Positions 1 to 10,306 of a stretch of 64,000 nucleotides of DNA are shown piece by piece (position 1 is the first letter of the stretch; each line of letters opens with the position of its first letter). Source of the DNA: Myxococcaceae bacterium. Lineage in GTDB: Bacteria; Myxococcota_A; UBA9160. Position numbers and translations under genes: made by a program. The stretch covers positions 30,823 to 94,822 of the forward strand of contig CAJPFO010000085.1 in assembly GCA_905339255.1 (NCBI GenBank). Direction: 5' to 3'. A model generated the notes under the pieces. It was given only the letters and a program-made list of their open reading frames with translations. It searched no databases and was not told where the DNA came from.

Positions 1-2
1 AG

Positions 3-554
3 GGCAAGCCGCTCGACAAGGTCGGCATGAGGGCGCAGGACACCTGCGAGCTCTTCTTCGACGGAGTCCGGGTGCCGCGCTCGAATCTCCTCGGTGGGGT
101 CGAGGGGCAGGGCTTCTTGATGCTGATGCGCGAGCTCGCGTGGGAGCGGATGATCATCGCCGTCACCTGCGTGGCGGGTGCCGAGGCCGCCCTCGCGACC
201 ACCGTCGACTACACGAAGCGAAGGAAGGCCTTCGGAAAGCCGATCGCGAGCTTCCAGAACACCCGCTTCAAGCTCGCCGAGCTCCGCTCGGAAGTCCAGA
301 TCGGTCGCGTTTACGTCGACCGCTGCCTCGAGCTCGTCCTCGAGAAGAAGCTCGACGTCGCTGCGGCCGCGGCGGCCAAGTACTGGTGCTCCGACCTGCT
401 CTCGCGTGTCGTCGACGAGTGCGTCCAGCTTCATGGCGGCTACGGCTACATGCTCGAATACCCGATCGCGCGGGCGTACATCGATGGCCGCGCGAATCGG
501 ATCTACGGCGGCACGAACGAGATCATGAAGGACATCATTTCGCGCACCCTCTAG
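3..554 (+). CDS. acyl-CoA dehydrogenase, C-terminal part (5' end outside window)
   Basis: This is the C-terminal 183 codons of an acyl-CoA dehydrogenase; the frame is open to the left edge of the window, so the gene starts upstream. The enzyme family oxidises acyl-CoA to trans-2-enoyl-CoA with FAD. Visible hallmarks are the C-terminal helical domain, the GGYGYMLEYPIARAYID segment and the closing IYGGTNEIMKDII. The Gly in IYGGT, where MCAD-type enzymes carry the catalytic Glu, points to the LCAD/isovaleryl type, whose base lies earlier; the Glu of LAWERMIIA is the likely one. It is followed 26 bp later by the MFE-2-like gene, so it supplies the first oxidation of the same beta-oxidation operon. 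Confidence 0.95.
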   Translation, partial: GKPLDKVGMRAQDTCELFFDGVRVPRSNLLGGVEGQGFLMLMRELAWERMIIAVTCVAGAEAALATTVDYTKRRKAFGKPIASFQNTRFKLAELRSEVQIGRVYVDRCLELVLEKKLDVAAAAAAKYWCSDLLSRVVDECVQLHGGYGYMLEYPIARAYIDGRANRIYGGTNEIMKDIISRTL

Positions 555-580
555 ACGGCTTTCGCCATCCGGGAGATTCC

Positions 581-3199
581 ATGAGCCACGAGCTTCGCTT
601 CGACGGTCGGGTCGCCATCGTGACGGGCGCCGGAGGCGGCCTCGGCCGCACGCACGCGCTGCTCCTCGCATCGCGCGGAGCGCGGGTCGTCGTGAACGAT
701 CTCGGCGGAGGCCCCCACGGAGGCGGCGCGTCGACCTCGGCCGCCGATCGGGTCGTCGAGGAGATCCGCGCCGCGGGCGGCGAGGCCGTCGCGAGCCACC
801 ACTCGGTCACCGACGGAGATGCGATCGTCGAGGCTGCGGTCGCCGCCTTCGGGACGGTGGACATCGTCGTCAACAACGCGGGGATCCTCCGCGACGCGAC
901 CTTCCAGAAGATGTCACCCGAGGATTGGGACCTCGTGCTGCGCGTTCACCTCGAAGGGACGAAGTCGGTCACGAAGGCCACTTGGCCGATCCTGCGCGAG
1001 AAGGGGTACGGCCGGATCGTCATGACGACCTCCGCCGCCGGGATCTACGGGAACTTCGGACAGGCGAACTACTGCGCGGCGAAGCTCGGGATCCTGGGCC
1101 TCGCGAACTGCCTCGCCGAAGAGGGGCGAAGCCGCGGAATCCACGTGAATACGATCGCGCCGATCGCGGCCTCGCGGCTCACCGAGACGGTCATGCCGGC
1201 CGAACTCCTCGCTGCGCTCAAGCCCGAGTACGTGAGCCCGCTCGTCGCGTGGCTCTGCCACGAGCGATGCGACGAGACGAAGGGCCTGTTCGAAGTGGGT
1301 GCGGGCTACGTCGCCAAGCTCCGCACCGAGCGCGCGCAGGGAGTGAGCTTTCCGCTCGGCAGGGTCTTCTCGATCGAGGACGTCTCGCGGCGCTGGCAGC
1401 GGATCGTGAGCTTCGAGGACGCCGAGCATCCCGCCAGCACTGCGGATTCGATCCAGCCGATCCTTCGCAATCTCGATCGCCCCGCGCGGGGAGGCAACGA
1501 GTTCGTCGACCTCGACGTTGCCGCTCGAACCGACCTCGTCCTCGAGTCTTCGTACGATTCGCGCGATCTCGCCCTCTATGCCCTCGGCGTGGGCGCCGCT
1601 CGGGATCCCCTCGACGCATCGGAGCGGAAGTTCGTCTACGAGCTCGATCCGACGTTCCAGGCGCTCCCGACCTTCGGAGTGATGCCGCAGTCCTCGGCGA
1701 TGCTCGCCGCCGCGAAGGACGGGACCCTCTCGCTCCCCGGGATGAGCTTCGGTCTCGACCGACTCCTCCACGGCGAGCAGTACATGGAGCTCCGCGGGCC
1801 TCTGCCGCGTGCGGCGAAGCTCCGGCACCGCTTCCGCATGAAGGAGGCGTACGACAAGGACCCGAACGCGGTCATCGTCTTCGCGATCTCGTCGGAGGAC
1901 GAGAACGGCGAGGAGATCGTCTACAACGAAATGACGGCCTTCGTGAAGGGGGTCGGCGGATGGGGAGGAGATCGCGGACCGAGCGGCGACGTGAACGTCC
2001 CTCCCGATCGCGAACCCGATGCGGTGATCGAGGAGCGCACCGATCCGAACCAGACCCTCCTCTATCGCCTCTCGGGCGATTGGAATCCTCTCCATGCCGA
2101 CCCGGCCTTCGCGACGGCCTTCGGCTACGAGAAGCCGATCCTCCACGGCCTGTGCACCTTCGGACACTGCGGACGCCATCTCGTCCGGGCCTTCTGCGAG
2201 AACGACGGGCGCTGGCTCAAGAGCATCAAGGTGCGCTTCGCGAAGAACGTCTATCCGGGAGAGACGCTCGTGACTCGCATGTGGAAGGAGGACGAGCAGC
2301 GGATCGTGTTCGAGACGATCGTGAAGGAGCGCGGCGAGGTCGTGATCCGCAACGCCGTGGCCGAGCTCCATCGTGAACTCCCGAAGCCGTCCGACGCCGG
2401 AGCACCGCGAGCACGGGCAGCGTCGAACGACACGCTGCCGGACGAATCCTCGCAGGCGATCTCGTCGGAGGACGTTTTCGGGGTCGTCGCCGAGTACCTG
2501 GCGGCGCATCCCGAGCTCGTCGAGAAGACGAAGGCCGTTTTCCAGTTCCGGCTCCGGAACCCGGAATCGAGCTGGGTGATCGATCTCGCGAGCCCGCCGG
2601 GCTCCTGCGTCCGCGGAAGCGTCGAGAAGCCGGACGTGACGCTCGAGCTCGACGAAGCCGATATCCCGACCGTCATGACGGGAACCCTCGCCGACGTACA
2701 GAAGCTCTTCTTCGGCGGAAAGCTCAAGGTGCTCGGAAACCTGATGGCGTCTAACAAGCTCGCCGTCCTCCAGGCGATCGAGAAGGAGCGTTTCGAAGCG
2801 GCTCGCGCGCGGCGGCTGGGGAAGACCGCCGCGACTCCTGCGACCGGGGCGCCGGCGGCTGCGGCCGCTGCGCCCCGCGAGGCGCGGGCAAAGGCGATCT
2901 TCGAGGCGCTCGCCGAGCGCCTCGAAGCGCGGGCTTCGCGGGCCGGAAGGCCGGGCCTCGTGATCGAGTTCCGGATCCGGGAGCCCGAGGACCGCTTCGT
3001 CGTCGATCTCTCGGGCGAGAGGCCTCGCGTCGCCGCGGGAGAGGCCGCAAGCCCCGCGGTGATCTTCACGCTCACGGACGAGGCGCTCGCGAAGCTCGCT
3101 TCGGGGGACGCCGAGCCGCGCTCGCTCCACCAAAGAGGGGAGCTTCGGATCGACGGAGACGTGCTTCTCGCCCGAGAGCTCGGGTGGCTCCGCTCTTGA
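581..3199 (+). CDS. MFE-2-type multifunctional beta-oxidation protein (SDR + enoyl-CoA hydratase 2 + two SCP2 domains)
   Basis: An 872-residue protein collinear with peroxisomal multifunctional enzyme type 2 (HSD17B4). Residues 1-300 are a short-chain dehydrogenase: TGAGGGLG at 15-22, NNAG at 98-101, catalytic Ser151, Tyr164 and Lys168 in [12 protein letters not shown]. Residues about 315-600 are the double hot-dog hydratase 2, with the active-site stretch DWNPLHAD from Asp500. Two SCP2 sterol-carrier domains follow, about 630-740 and 770-872, joined by an Ala/Pro linker; the animal enzyme has one. It should hydrate 2-enoyl-CoA to the (3R)-hydroxy ester and oxidise that to 3-ketoacyl-CoA. The Met at 581 was chosen because the SDR fold starts there; the open frame continues upstream but overlaps the dehydrogenase. 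Confidence 0.93.
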   Translation: MSHELRFDGRVAIVTGAGGGLGRTHALLLASRGARVVVNDLGGGPHGGGASTSAADRVVEEIRAAGGEAVASHHSVTDGDAIVEAAVAAFGTVDIVVNNAGILRDATFQKMSPEDWDLVLRVHLEGTKSVTKATWPILREKGYGRIVMTTSAAGIYGNFGQANYCAAKLGILGLANCLAEEGRSRGIHVNTIAPIAASRLTETVMPAELLAALKPEYVSPLVAWLCHERCDETKGLFEVGAGYVAKLRTERAQGVSFPLGRVFSIEDVSRRWQRIVSFEDAEHPASTADSIQPILRNLDRPARGGNEFVDLDVAARTDLVLESSYDSRDLALYALGVGAARDPLDASERKFVYELDPTFQALPTFGVMPQSSAMLAAAKDGTLSLPGMSFGLDRLLHGEQYMELRGPLPRAAKLRHRFRMKEAYDKDPNAVIVFAISSEDENGEEIVYNEMTAFVKGVGGWGGDRGPSGDVNVPPDREPDAVIEERTDPNQTLLYRLSGDWNPLHADPAFATAFGYEKPILHGLCTFGHCGRHLVRAFCENDGRWLKSIKVRFAKNVYPGETLVTRMWKEDEQRIVFETIVKERGEVVIRNAVAELHRELPKPSDAGAPRARAASNDTLPDESSQAISSEDVFGVVAEYLAAHPELVEKTKAVFQFRLRNPESSWVIDLASPPGSCVRGSVEKPDVTLELDEADIPTVMTGTLADVQKLFFGGKLKVLGNLMASNKLAVLQAIEKERFEAARARRLGKTAATPATGAPAAAAAAPREARAKAIFEALAERLEARASRAGRPGLVIEFRIREPEDRFVVDLSGERPRVAAGEAASPAVIFTLTDEALAKLASGDAEPRSLHQRGELRIDGDVLLARELGWLRS

Positions 3200-3248
3200 G
3201 CCGCCGCGCGGTGGATCCTGGAGTTTCCCTTCGGATCGAGGAGGTCGC

Positions 3249-4430
3249 ATGAAGCGTCGCGTGAACGTGATCGGTGTCGGGATGACGAAGTTCGTGAAGC
3301 CCGGGACGAGCCCCGAGTACTACGTGATGGCCGCCGAGGCCGGACGGCTCGCGCTCGCGGATGCCGGGATCCCGTATTCGGACGTCGAGCAGGCGTATTG
3401 CGGCTACGTCTACGGCGACTCGACCTGCGGCCAGCGATCGGTCTATGAGCTCGGCCTCACCGGGATTCCCGTCGTGAACCTGAACAACAACTGCTCGACG
3501 GGGTCGACCGCGCTCTGGATGGCGCGCCAGGCGGTCGAGACGGGAGCGGCGGAATGCGCGCTCGCGCTCGGCTTCGAGAAGATGGCCAAGGGCGCGCTCG
3601 CTGCGAAGTTCGACGATCGTGAGCCGCCGATGGGCTTGCACGCGCCCGTCATGATCGAACTCCAGGGCGTGACGGGCGCTCCGCCCGCCGCACAGATGTT
3701 CGGCGGTGCGGGGCGCGAGTACCGCTTCGAGCACGGGACGAAGCGAGAGACCTTCGCGGCCATCTCGGTGAAGGCGCGCCGCCACGCGAGCCGGAACCCC
3801 TACGCGCTCTTCAACCAGATCCTGACGGTCGAGGAGGTGCTGGCATCCGAGGAGGTCTTCGACCCGCTCACCCGCTTCCAGTGCTGCCCTCCGACCTGTG
3901 GCGCGGCCGCTGCGATCCTCTGCTCCGACGATTTCGCCGATTGTCATGGGATTCGGGGTGCCGTCACGATCGCCGCGCAGGCGATGACGACCGACACCCT
4001 CTCGAGCTTCGAGCCGAAGAGCATGATCCGGATGGTCGGCTACGACATGTCGAGGGATGCCGCCCGGAAGGTCTACGAGGCGAGCGGGATCGGCCCCGAG
4101 GACGTCGACGTCGTCGAGCTCCACGATTGCTTCACCGCGAACGAGATCCTGACCTACGAGGCGCTCGGACTCTGTCCCGAGGGGGGCGCCGAGAAGTACG
4201 TGGTCGAAGGCGACAACACCTACGGAGGCAAGCACGTGACGAATCCCTCCGGCGGCCTCCTCTCGAAGGGGCATCCGCTCGGCGCGACGGGGCTCGCGCA
4301 GTGCACGGAGCTCGTCTGGCAGCTCCGCGGCAGGGCGGGGGACCGGCAGGTCGAAGACGCACGCATCGCGCTCCAGCACAACATCGGCCTCGGTGGCGCG
4401 TGCGTGGTGACGCTCTATCGGCGGGGCTAG
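3249..4430 (+). CDS. SCPx-type 3-ketoacyl-CoA thiolase
   Basis: A 393-residue thiolase of the sterol carrier protein X class. It matches the thiolase half of SCPx almost without gaps: [16 protein letters not shown] with nucleophile Cys82, [30 protein letters not shown] with His292, and [14 protein letters not shown] with His342. It should cleave 3-keto-2-methylacyl-CoA and straight-chain 3-ketoacyl-CoA. It lacks the SCP2 domain found in animal SCPx; here SCP2 modules sit on the upstream MFE-2 protein instead. The ATG has a strong GGAGG site, and the gene lies 49 bp after the MFE-2 gene in the same direction. Confidence 0.94.
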   Translation: MKRRVNVIGVGMTKFVKPGTSPEYYVMAAEAGRLALADAGIPYSDVEQAYCGYVYGDSTCGQRSVYELGLTGIPVVNLNNNCSTGSTALWMARQAVETGAAECALALGFEKMAKGALAAKFDDREPPMGLHAPVMIELQGVTGAPPAAQMFGGAGREYRFEHGTKRETFAAISVKARRHASRNPYALFNQILTVEEVLASEEVFDPLTRFQCCPPTCGAAAAILCSDDFADCHGIRGAVTIAAQAMTTDTLSSFEPKSMIRMVGYDMSRDAARKVYEASGIGPEDVDVVELHDCFTANEILTYEALGLCPEGGAEKYVVEGDNTYGGKHVTNPSGGLLSKGHPLGATGLAQCTELVWQLRGRAGDRQVEDARIALQHNIGLGGACVVTLYRRG

Positions 4431-4442
4431 GCGAGAGAAGGC

Positions 4443-6218
4443 ATGCGGCTCGGCGCCGTTCTCGGCGGGGTGGCCGTCGCTCTCCCGCACCTGGTCGAAA
4501 TGTGGCGGGTCGGAAGCGACGAGACCCGGACCTGCGCCGGGGCGATCCTCGAGCGCAACGCAGCTCGCTACGGCGACGCGCTCGCGCTCGCGGATGGCGA
4601 ACGCCGCTTCGGCTGGAGCCGGCTCAACGCCGAAGCGAACCGGGTTGCGGCCTGGGCGAAAGCCGCCGGGCTTCGCAGGGGCGATTGCGTGGCGCTGCAT
4701 GCGGAGAACCGTGCCGAGGTGGTCTCGCTCGTCGTGGGGCTCAACAAGGTCGGAGTCGTGACGGCGGTCCTGAACCCGAGGCTCCACGGAGACCCGCTTC
4801 GTCACGTTCTCGAGCGATGCGCCCCGAGGATCGTGGTGGCCGAAGCGGCTGCGGTCGCCGGGATCGGAGCGGCCGTCGAGCGGCTCGCGTCGCCACGTCC
4901 TCTTCTCTTCCGGATCGGCGAGGCTTCTGGCGGCCAATTCCCGCACGCTCGCGAAACTCCCGAGCTCGCGAGCGTGCTCCCCGACGAGGCGCCGGATCCG
5001 CGCGAGACCCGCGATCAGCTCGGACGCGACGTCATGATGCTTCTCTTCACCTCGGGAACCACAGGGCTCCCGAAAGCCGCCTTGATCCGGAATCGCCGCT
5101 TCGTCTCGATGGCGCACGGCTTCGCCGGAGTTCTCCTCCAGGCGCGCCATGACGACGTGATCTACCTCCCGCTTCCGCTCCACCACGCGACGGGTGCGAT
5201 CGCGGCCTTCGGCTCTTCACTCGTCTCGGGAGCCGCTCTCGCGATTCGCGGCCGCTTTTCGGCGCGCGAGTTCTGGTCGGATTGCGACCGCCTCGGAGCG
5301 ACGCTCTTCGTCTACATCGGCGAGGTCTGTCGCTATCTGCTGGCGTCTCCTCCGCACCCGCTCGAGCGGTCGCATCGTCTCCGGCTCGCTGCCGGAGCGG
5401 GTCTTCGCGAGGACGTCTGGCGCGCGTTCGAAGAGCGCTTCTCGATTCCACGGATCGTCGAGTTCTACGGCTCGACCGAAGGAAACGTCGGGATCGTGAA
5501 TCTCGAGGGCCGGCCGGGGATGCTCGGGCGGCTGCTCCCGGGGCAGTGCGTCGTTCGGATCGATCCCGAGACCGAGGAGCGCGTTCGCGACGCGAGAGGA
5601 AGGCTCGTCGAGGCACGGGTCGGTGAGCGCGGCATCCTGATCGGACGTATCGGGAAGAGCACCCCTTTCGACGGATATCTCGATGCGTCGGCGACCCGGG
5701 CCAAGGTGCTTCGAGATCCATTCGGCGATGGCATCGATTGGTTCGATACCGGCGATCTCGTCGAGCTCCATGCCGGGCGCTGGGTCTCGTTCGCCGACCG
5801 GCTCGGCGATACCTACCGCTGGAAGGGCGAGAACGTCTCGACGCTCGAAGTCGAGGATCTCCTCTCGCGCTGTCGCGGGGTGCGCGAGGCGACCGTGTAC
5901 GGCGTCGAGGTCCCGAAGGCCGACGGCCGCGCGGGGATGGCCGCGGTGGTTCCCGCGGAGGGATTCGAGATCGGCGACTTCTCGGCCGAGGTGAGGGCAG
6001 CGTTCCCGATCCGGCTCCGACCGTCGTTTCTCCGGCTCCGACGAGAGCTCGAGACGACGGCGAGCTTCAAGCACGTGAAGACGAGGCTCCGGAGCGAGGG
6101 GATCGACGTTTCGAAGATCGCCGACCCGCTCCTTTACCTCGATCCCATCGCGAGCGAGTACCGGCCCCTCGATGCCGAGATCCTTCGCCGGCTTTCGAGT
6201 GGGGAGCTTCGCTTGTGA
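4443..6218 (+). CDS. FATP/very-long-chain acyl-CoA synthetase
   Basis: A 591-residue AMP-forming acyl-CoA synthetase. The phosphate-binding loop LLFTSGTTGLPKAA lies near residue 200, EFYGSTEGNVG is the adenine motif, and DRLGDTYRWKGENVST near residue 460 is characteristic of the SLC27/FATP branch (also seen in FadD6-like bacterial proteins) rather than of FadD proper. It activates long or bulky carboxylic acids to CoA thioesters and so feeds the three upstream enzymes. The N-terminus is moderately hydrophobic, suggesting membrane association. It starts 12 bp after the thiolase stop, and its own TGA overlaps the next start (GTGA), showing tight coupling. Confidence 0.92.
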   Translation: MRLGAVLGGVAVALPHLVEMWRVGSDETRTCAGAILERNAARYGDALALADGERRFGWSRLNAEANRVAAWAKAAGLRRGDCVALHAENRAEVVSLVVGLNKVGVVTAVLNPRLHGDPLRHVLERCAPRIVVAEAAAVAGIGAAVERLASPRPLLFRIGEASGGQFPHARETPELASVLPDEAPDPRETRDQLGRDVMMLLFTSGTTGLPKAALIRNRRFVSMAHGFAGVLLQARHDDVIYLPLPLHHATGAIAAFGSSLVSGAALAIRGRFSAREFWSDCDRLGATLFVYIGEVCRYLLASPPHPLERSHRLRLAAGAGLREDVWRAFEERFSIPRIVEFYGSTEGNVGIVNLEGRPGMLGRLLPGQCVVRIDPETEERVRDARGRLVEARVGERGILIGRIGKSTPFDGYLDASATRAKVLRDPFGDGIDWFDTGDLVELHAGRWVSFADRLGDTYRWKGENVSTLEVEDLLSRCRGVREATVYGVEVPKADGRAGMAAVVPAEGFEIGDFSAEVRAAFPIRLRPSFLRLRRELETTASFKHVKTRLRSEGIDVSKIADPLLYLDPIASEYRPLDAEILRRLSSGELRL

Positions 6219-7258
6219 AAGCGCAGTCTCCCGCTCGCGTGCTCGTGACGGGCGGCGCCGGGTTCATCGGAGCCCACGTCGTGAAGGCTCTTCGCGAGCG
6301 ATATCCGGAATCCGGGCTTCGGGTGCTGCATCTTCCGCGAGAGCGTCTCGACAACCTCGACGGTCTCGACGGATTGGAGTTCGTGGCCGGCGACGTGACC
6401 GTCCGAGAGGAGGTCGACGCCGCCGTCGCGGGATGCGATGTCGTCTTCCATCTCGCCGCGATCTATGCGCTCTGGCTTCCCGACATGGACGTGATGCGCC
6501 GCGTGAACGTGGAGGGGACGCGCAACGTCCTCGACGCCTGCCGGCGACACGGGGTTCGTCGCGTCGTCCACACGAGCTCCGCGGTCTGCTTCTGCGGTCA
6601 GGGCCTCGACGTCGAGAGCGACGAGCGATCGCCATTCTCGATGGAAGGGATGCCGTACGCCGCGACGAAGCGTGCGTCGCACGAGCTCGCAGAGCGCTTC
6701 GCCGCCGACGGCCTCGACGTCGTGATCGTCTGCCCCGCGGCTCCGATCGGTCCGGGCGACATCGGACCGACGCCCACGGGTCGGATGATCGTCGAGATCT
6801 TCCGGCTGCCCTTCGCGGTGGCGCTCCGCACGCTCGTGAACGTGATCGACGTCCGCGACTGCGCTCTCGGCCACGTGCTCGCGCTCGAGCGAGGTCGGAA
6901 GGGAGAAAGTTATCTCTTGGCGGGAGAGAACTTCGGACATGCGGAGATCCTCGAGCGGGCGCTCGCGCTCTGCGGGAGGAAGGCCCGGATCATCGAACTC
7001 CCCCCTTCGACGCTGCTTCCGCTCGCGCACCTCCTCGCGCTCGCTGCGCAGATCACCGGCAGAGCGCCCCTCTTGACGCCCGCCGAGATCCGGCAGGCGA
7101 GGGGAGGTCTCGTCTGCGACGGCGCAAAGGCGCGCCGCGAGCTCGGCCTCCACGTCCGCCCGCTCGACGAGTCGCTCCGTGATGCCGTGGCCTGGTTCGC
7201 CGAGCGGGGACGGATCCGGCTGCGCGGGTCGCGGCGGGAGCCGCCGGGTGCCACGTGA
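6215..7258 (+). CDS. NAD(P)-dependent epimerase/dehydratase, 3beta-HSD/DFR-like
   Basis: A 347-residue extended short-chain dehydrogenase. The Rossmann motif TGGAGFIGAHVV is at the N-terminus, HLAAIYALWLPD follows, and the active-site pair is Tyr148/Lys152 in YAATKRASHE. Members of this group include dihydroflavonol reductases, 3beta-hydroxysteroid dehydrogenase/isomerases and hopanoid-associated epimerases; the sequence alone does not separate these. Next to an MFE-2/SCPx operon a hydroxysteroid-type oxidoreductase is attractive, but that is inference. The GTG start at 6215 overlaps the preceding TGA by 4 bp and places the glycine motif at the usual distance; the longer open frame upstream is antisense noise within the synthetase. 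Confidence 0.88.
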   Translation: MKAQSPARVLVTGGAGFIGAHVVKALRERYPESGLRVLHLPRERLDNLDGLDGLEFVAGDVTVREEVDAAVAGCDVVFHLAAIYALWLPDMDVMRRVNVEGTRNVLDACRRHGVRRVVHTSSAVCFCGQGLDVESDERSPFSMEGMPYAATKRASHELAERFAADGLDVVIVCPAAPIGPGDIGPTPTGRMIVEIFRLPFAVALRTLVNVIDVRDCALGHVLALERGRKGESYLLAGENFGHAEILERALALCGRKARIIELPPSTLLPLAHLLALAAQITGRAPLLTPAEIRQARGGLVCDGAKARRELGLHVRPLDESLRDAVAWFAERGRIRLRGSRREPPGAT

Positions 7259-7301
7259 CGGCCGCGGCGGCCACCTCCCATCGAGGGGGAGCGGAGAGCC
7301 C

Positions 7302-8285
7302 ATGCGCAAGAGCCGTGCGACGAGGGTCTGGATCGGTGTGGGGATCGCGGGGATCGGGCTTGCGCTCGCGCCGGCTCCGGCGCATGCCGGAAGCTTCTCG
7401 GCGCTCACCTACAACGTGGCGGGTCTCCCGCAGGGCACGAACCCCGATCAGTTCCCGGCCGTCCACACGGTCGAGATCAGCCCCCGGCTCGTCCCCTTCG
7501 ACCTCGTCCTCGTGCAGGAGGATTTCTTCTACCACGACGACCTGGTCTCGCAGGTCGACCATCCGTATCGGTCGGTGAAGGATACGAGCGGTCGCGATCC
7601 GTACTTCCTCGGTTTCGGCGACGGGCTCAACACGCTCTCGCGGAGCCCCTTCTCTGGCTTCACGAGAGTGATGTGGACGGCCTGCAGCGGATACTTCGAC
7701 AAGGCGAGCGATTGCCTCGCGCCGAAGGGGTTCTCGTTCGCGCGGCACGAGATCGCTCCCGGGATCGAGATCGACGTCTACGACCTCCATGCGGACGCGG
7801 GAAGCGATCCAGAAGATCTCGCCGCGCGAGCGGCGAATCTCCGCCAGCTCGCGGATTTCCTCGAGACCACGTCCGCCGGTCGTGCCGTCCTCGTGATGGG
7901 CGACACCAACAGCCGCTACACGCGCGCCGGCGACATCCTTCCGGAGTGGCTCGCAGCCACGGGCCTCGACGACGTCTGGCTCGAGCTCGTCCGCAACGGG
8001 AGCGTTCCGCCGGTCGGCGATTCCGTTCGCGCGGGCTGCGAGACGGATCCGAGCGGCGCCGAATGCGAGATCGTCGACAAGGTCTTCTATCGGAGTGGGG
8101 GTGGCGTCCTTCTCTCCCCGCTCGACTATGCCGTCCTCGCTTCGGAGTTCGTCGACGGGAACGGAAACCCGCTCTCGGATCACGATCCGGTCGCGGTCCG
8201 TTTCGGGTTCTCCGTCGTTCCCGAGCCCGGAACGGCAGTTCTTCTCGGCCTCGGGTTGCTCGGCTTCGCAATGCGGAAGCGCTGA
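7302..8285 (+). CDS. exported endonuclease/exonuclease/phosphatase-family protein with PEP-CTERM anchor
   Basis: A 327-residue exported protein. A signal peptide (MRKSRATR, hydrophobic core, APAHA cleavage) leads into an endonuclease/exonuclease/phosphatase fold: LTYNVAGLPQ, LVLVQEDFF (metal Glu), DLHADAG, VMGDTNSRYT and the terminal LSDHDPVAV. Proteins of this fold cleave phosphodiesters in nucleic acids, phosphoinositides or sphingomyelin; the real substrate is unknown. The C-terminus is a textbook PEP-CTERM sorting signal: VVPEPGTAV, a transmembrane stretch, then MRKR. It therefore passes through exosortase processing to the surface. It starts 43 bp after the epimerase and may belong to the same transcript. 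Confidence 0.9.
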   Translation: MRKSRATRVWIGVGIAGIGLALAPAPAHAGSFSALTYNVAGLPQGTNPDQFPAVHTVEISPRLVPFDLVLVQEDFFYHDDLVSQVDHPYRSVKDTSGRDPYFLGFGDGLNTLSRSPFSGFTRVMWTACSGYFDKASDCLAPKGFSFARHEIAPGIEIDVYDLHADAGSDPEDLAARAANLRQLADFLETTSAGRAVLVMGDTNSRYTRAGDILPEWLAATGLDDVWLELVRNGSVPPVGDSVRAGCETDPSGAECEIVDKVFYRSGGGVLLSPLDYAVLASEFVDGNGNPLSDHDPVAVRFGFSVVPEPGTAVLLGLGLLGFAMRKR

Positions 8286-8311
8286 GTGCAAGGCCCGGCG
8301 CCCGTCCGCGA

Positions 8312-10306
8312 TCAGGGGACGAACCAGATCGGCGACGTCCAGGCGCGCTCCTGGAGCGTGCGGGGGATCCGCGGATCCGAGCAGCCGTCGGGGCGCTCGT
8401 CCGGGGGGATCGAGAGGCATCGCCAGGTCGACCATCGGCAGCTCGGCCCCTCGACGATTCGCGCATAGTAGACGGCGGCTCGCGTCGCATCGAACTCGGG
8501 ATCGGCCCACGAGGCGCAGAGCGAGTCGGCGCCACTGCCTTCGAGGACGCACGTCTCCGCGTCGACGCTCGATGCCTCGCGCGCTCGCGCCACCTCGTGC
8601 ACCGCCTCGTGGAACTTTCCGTCCCGGCCGTACCACGCCTTCACGATCTCGATCCGCTCGAGCGGGGCGCTTCGCGGGTCGCGGCTCGCCGCGACGGCGA
8701 AGCGAAGCGTCGCGCCCGGCGGCTTCCCCGGGAGCGTGCCTCCCATTGCGACTCCTCCCGCGTAGCCGCGCGCGGCGAGATCGCCGCTCGAGCACGGATC
8801 GGCGGGGAGATCCCAACCCGCGAAGAAGCGCGGCACAATCCGGGTTCCGCTCGTCGCGAACGTCTCGCGCCGCGAGAGCGCGTCGAAGATCGCGTCCCGC
8901 GAGTTCTCCTCGGCCCAGACCCCGGCGAGCCCGCCCGCGCTCCTGAAGACGGTCGCATTCACGTCGTCGCCGATCGTGAGCTGGTCGCGGAGCGGCGCCG
9001 CGCTCGCTCCGGGAAACTCGCGCTCGGAGACCGCTCCCGCGGTCCCGAGGTGCGTGTCGGTGCTCCCGATGAACCCGACGACGTACGGATTCACCCCGAT
9101 CCGCTCGGACTCACGGAGGCCCTCGATGAGCGCGTAGCGCGCGTAATCGAGCCTCGAGACGCAGCCGCGTCCGCGCTGCGCCCCCTCGCCGGTGCCCTCC
9201 TCGCAATCCTCGAGCGGAGTTCCCGGCATGTCGCGGAGTTTCTCGAAGCCACAGAGCTCGTCGGGGCCGCCGACCACTCCGTACATCCCGCTACGGCACT
9301 CCGACTCGCCCTTCACCTGCACCATCTCGACGAGCGGTTCGAGCCCCGCACGAAGCCGCGCCTGCTCGCGTTGCTCTTCGAGCGGAAGATCGCGGTACCA
9401 GATCGCGAAGAGCTGCCCGTTCGAGAGGTTCGGGTTGTGGGGGATCGCGATCGCATCGCAGCCCGAGTCGGTGTCGACACATTGCGAGCGGAGCTTTCTC
9501 CAGAACTCGGGCTCGCTCGGCGTGTCGATCCACGAGATCGGAAGCTCGGGGACGATCTCGTTGCGGAAGATCACGTTGCGATGGATCTTGGTCGAAGACG
9601 GCGAGCGGCTGTACTCGTAGCCGTGGAGCGTCGTGAAGCGGCATTCGGAGCTGCGATCGTACCAGCGCTCGGTCGCTTCCTGGTTCTTCTGCCACGCCGT
9701 TCGTGTCTGTTCCCGGCAAAGGGTGGAACCGTCTCCGCAGATCTCGTGGTTCCGACCGCGAAGCGAGACCGCTCCGACGAGCCGTTTGCGGAAGCCCTGG
9801 AGTCCGAGCACCCGAGCGAGGAAGGACTCCTCCTCGCCGCGGAAGATCCGACACGATGGCGTGTCGTAGGAGGGAGACTCCGGGTCGGTGCAGAGCCGGA
9901 CCTCGCCGAGCCACTCGGCATGGTCGGTGACGGCGGCGAAGTCGAGCGGCTGCGAGATCTGCGCGAAAAGCGCCGGACGGCCGGCCGCATCGTGGGGCGG
10001 AAGACCGATCGCCTCGCCACGAGCGAAGCGGTAGGCGTCGTCCGGGGTTGCGATCGTCCCCATGAGCCACGCGTCCATCGAGAAGCCGGTGTGGACGTGG
10101 AGATCGCCGTAGAGCGGGCGCCGCAGCGGATCGCGCTTCTCGCACGCAGCACGCGGGGCCGGCGTCGCCTTCGCGGCAGGGGCGGACTCCGGCACCCACG
10201 GCTCCTTTCCGGGATCGAGGCCGCACGCGGCGGTCAGGATCGCCGGCGCGACGAGCACCGCGAGTCGGCTCGCGAGGGCGCAGGTGGAACGAGGTGCGTG
10301 ATTCAA
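8312..10306 (-). CDS. DUF3604-family lipoprotein
   Basis: A 664-residue lipoprotein: the N-terminus has a hydrophobic core ending in the lipobox LTAAC. The body has the PHP-like DUF3604 signature, GDLHVHTGFSMDAW near residue 70 and AAVTDHAEWLGE near residue 125, with further His/Asp motifs (GFIGSTDTHLG) that look like metal ligands. The family is widespread in marine and soil bacteria; its biochemistry is poorly known, and a metal-dependent hydrolase is the structural expectation. The start is a TTG preceded by GGAGAG at six bases. It converges with the endonuclease gene, with only 26 bp between the two stops. Confidence 0.88.
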   Translation of the reverse strand: MNHAPRSTCALASRLAVLVAPAILTAACGLDPGKEPWVPESAPAAKATPAPRAACEKRDPLRRPLYGDLHVHTGFSMDAWLMGTIATPDDAYRFARGEAIGLPPHDAAGRPALFAQISQPLDFAAVTDHAEWLGEVRLCTDPESPSYDTPSCRIFRGEEESFLARVLGLQGFRKRLVGAVSLRGRNHEICGDGSTLCREQTRTAWQKNQEATERWYDRSSECRFTTLHGYEYSRSPSSTKIHRNVIFRNEIVPELPISWIDTPSEPEFWRKLRSQCVDTDSGCDAIAIPHNPNLSNGQLFAIWYRDLPLEEQREQARLRAGLEPLVEMVQVKGESECRSGMYGVVGGPDELCGFEKLRDMPGTPLEDCEEGTGEGAQRGRGCVSRLDYARYALIEGLRESERIGVNPYVVGFIGSTDTHLGTAGAVSEREFPGASAAPLRDQLTIGDDVNATVFRSAGGLAGVWAEENSRDAIFDALSRRETFATSGTRIVPRFFAGWDLPADPCSSGDLAARGYAGGVAMGGTLPGKPPGATLRFAVAASRDPRSAPLERIEIVKAWYGRDGKFHEAVHEVARAREASSVDAETCVLEGSGADSLCASWADPEFDATRAAVYYARIVEGPSCRWSTWRCLSIPPDERPDGCSDPRIPRTLQERAWTSPIWFVP

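Noticed and set aside
914..3250. Long minus-strand frame (778 codons) across the MFE-2 gene
   Set aside because: It is antisense to a well-recognised gene, Arg/Glu-rich and without domain signals; such frames are expected at this GC content. The same applies to 10385-13024, 35415-37727 and 39071-41383.
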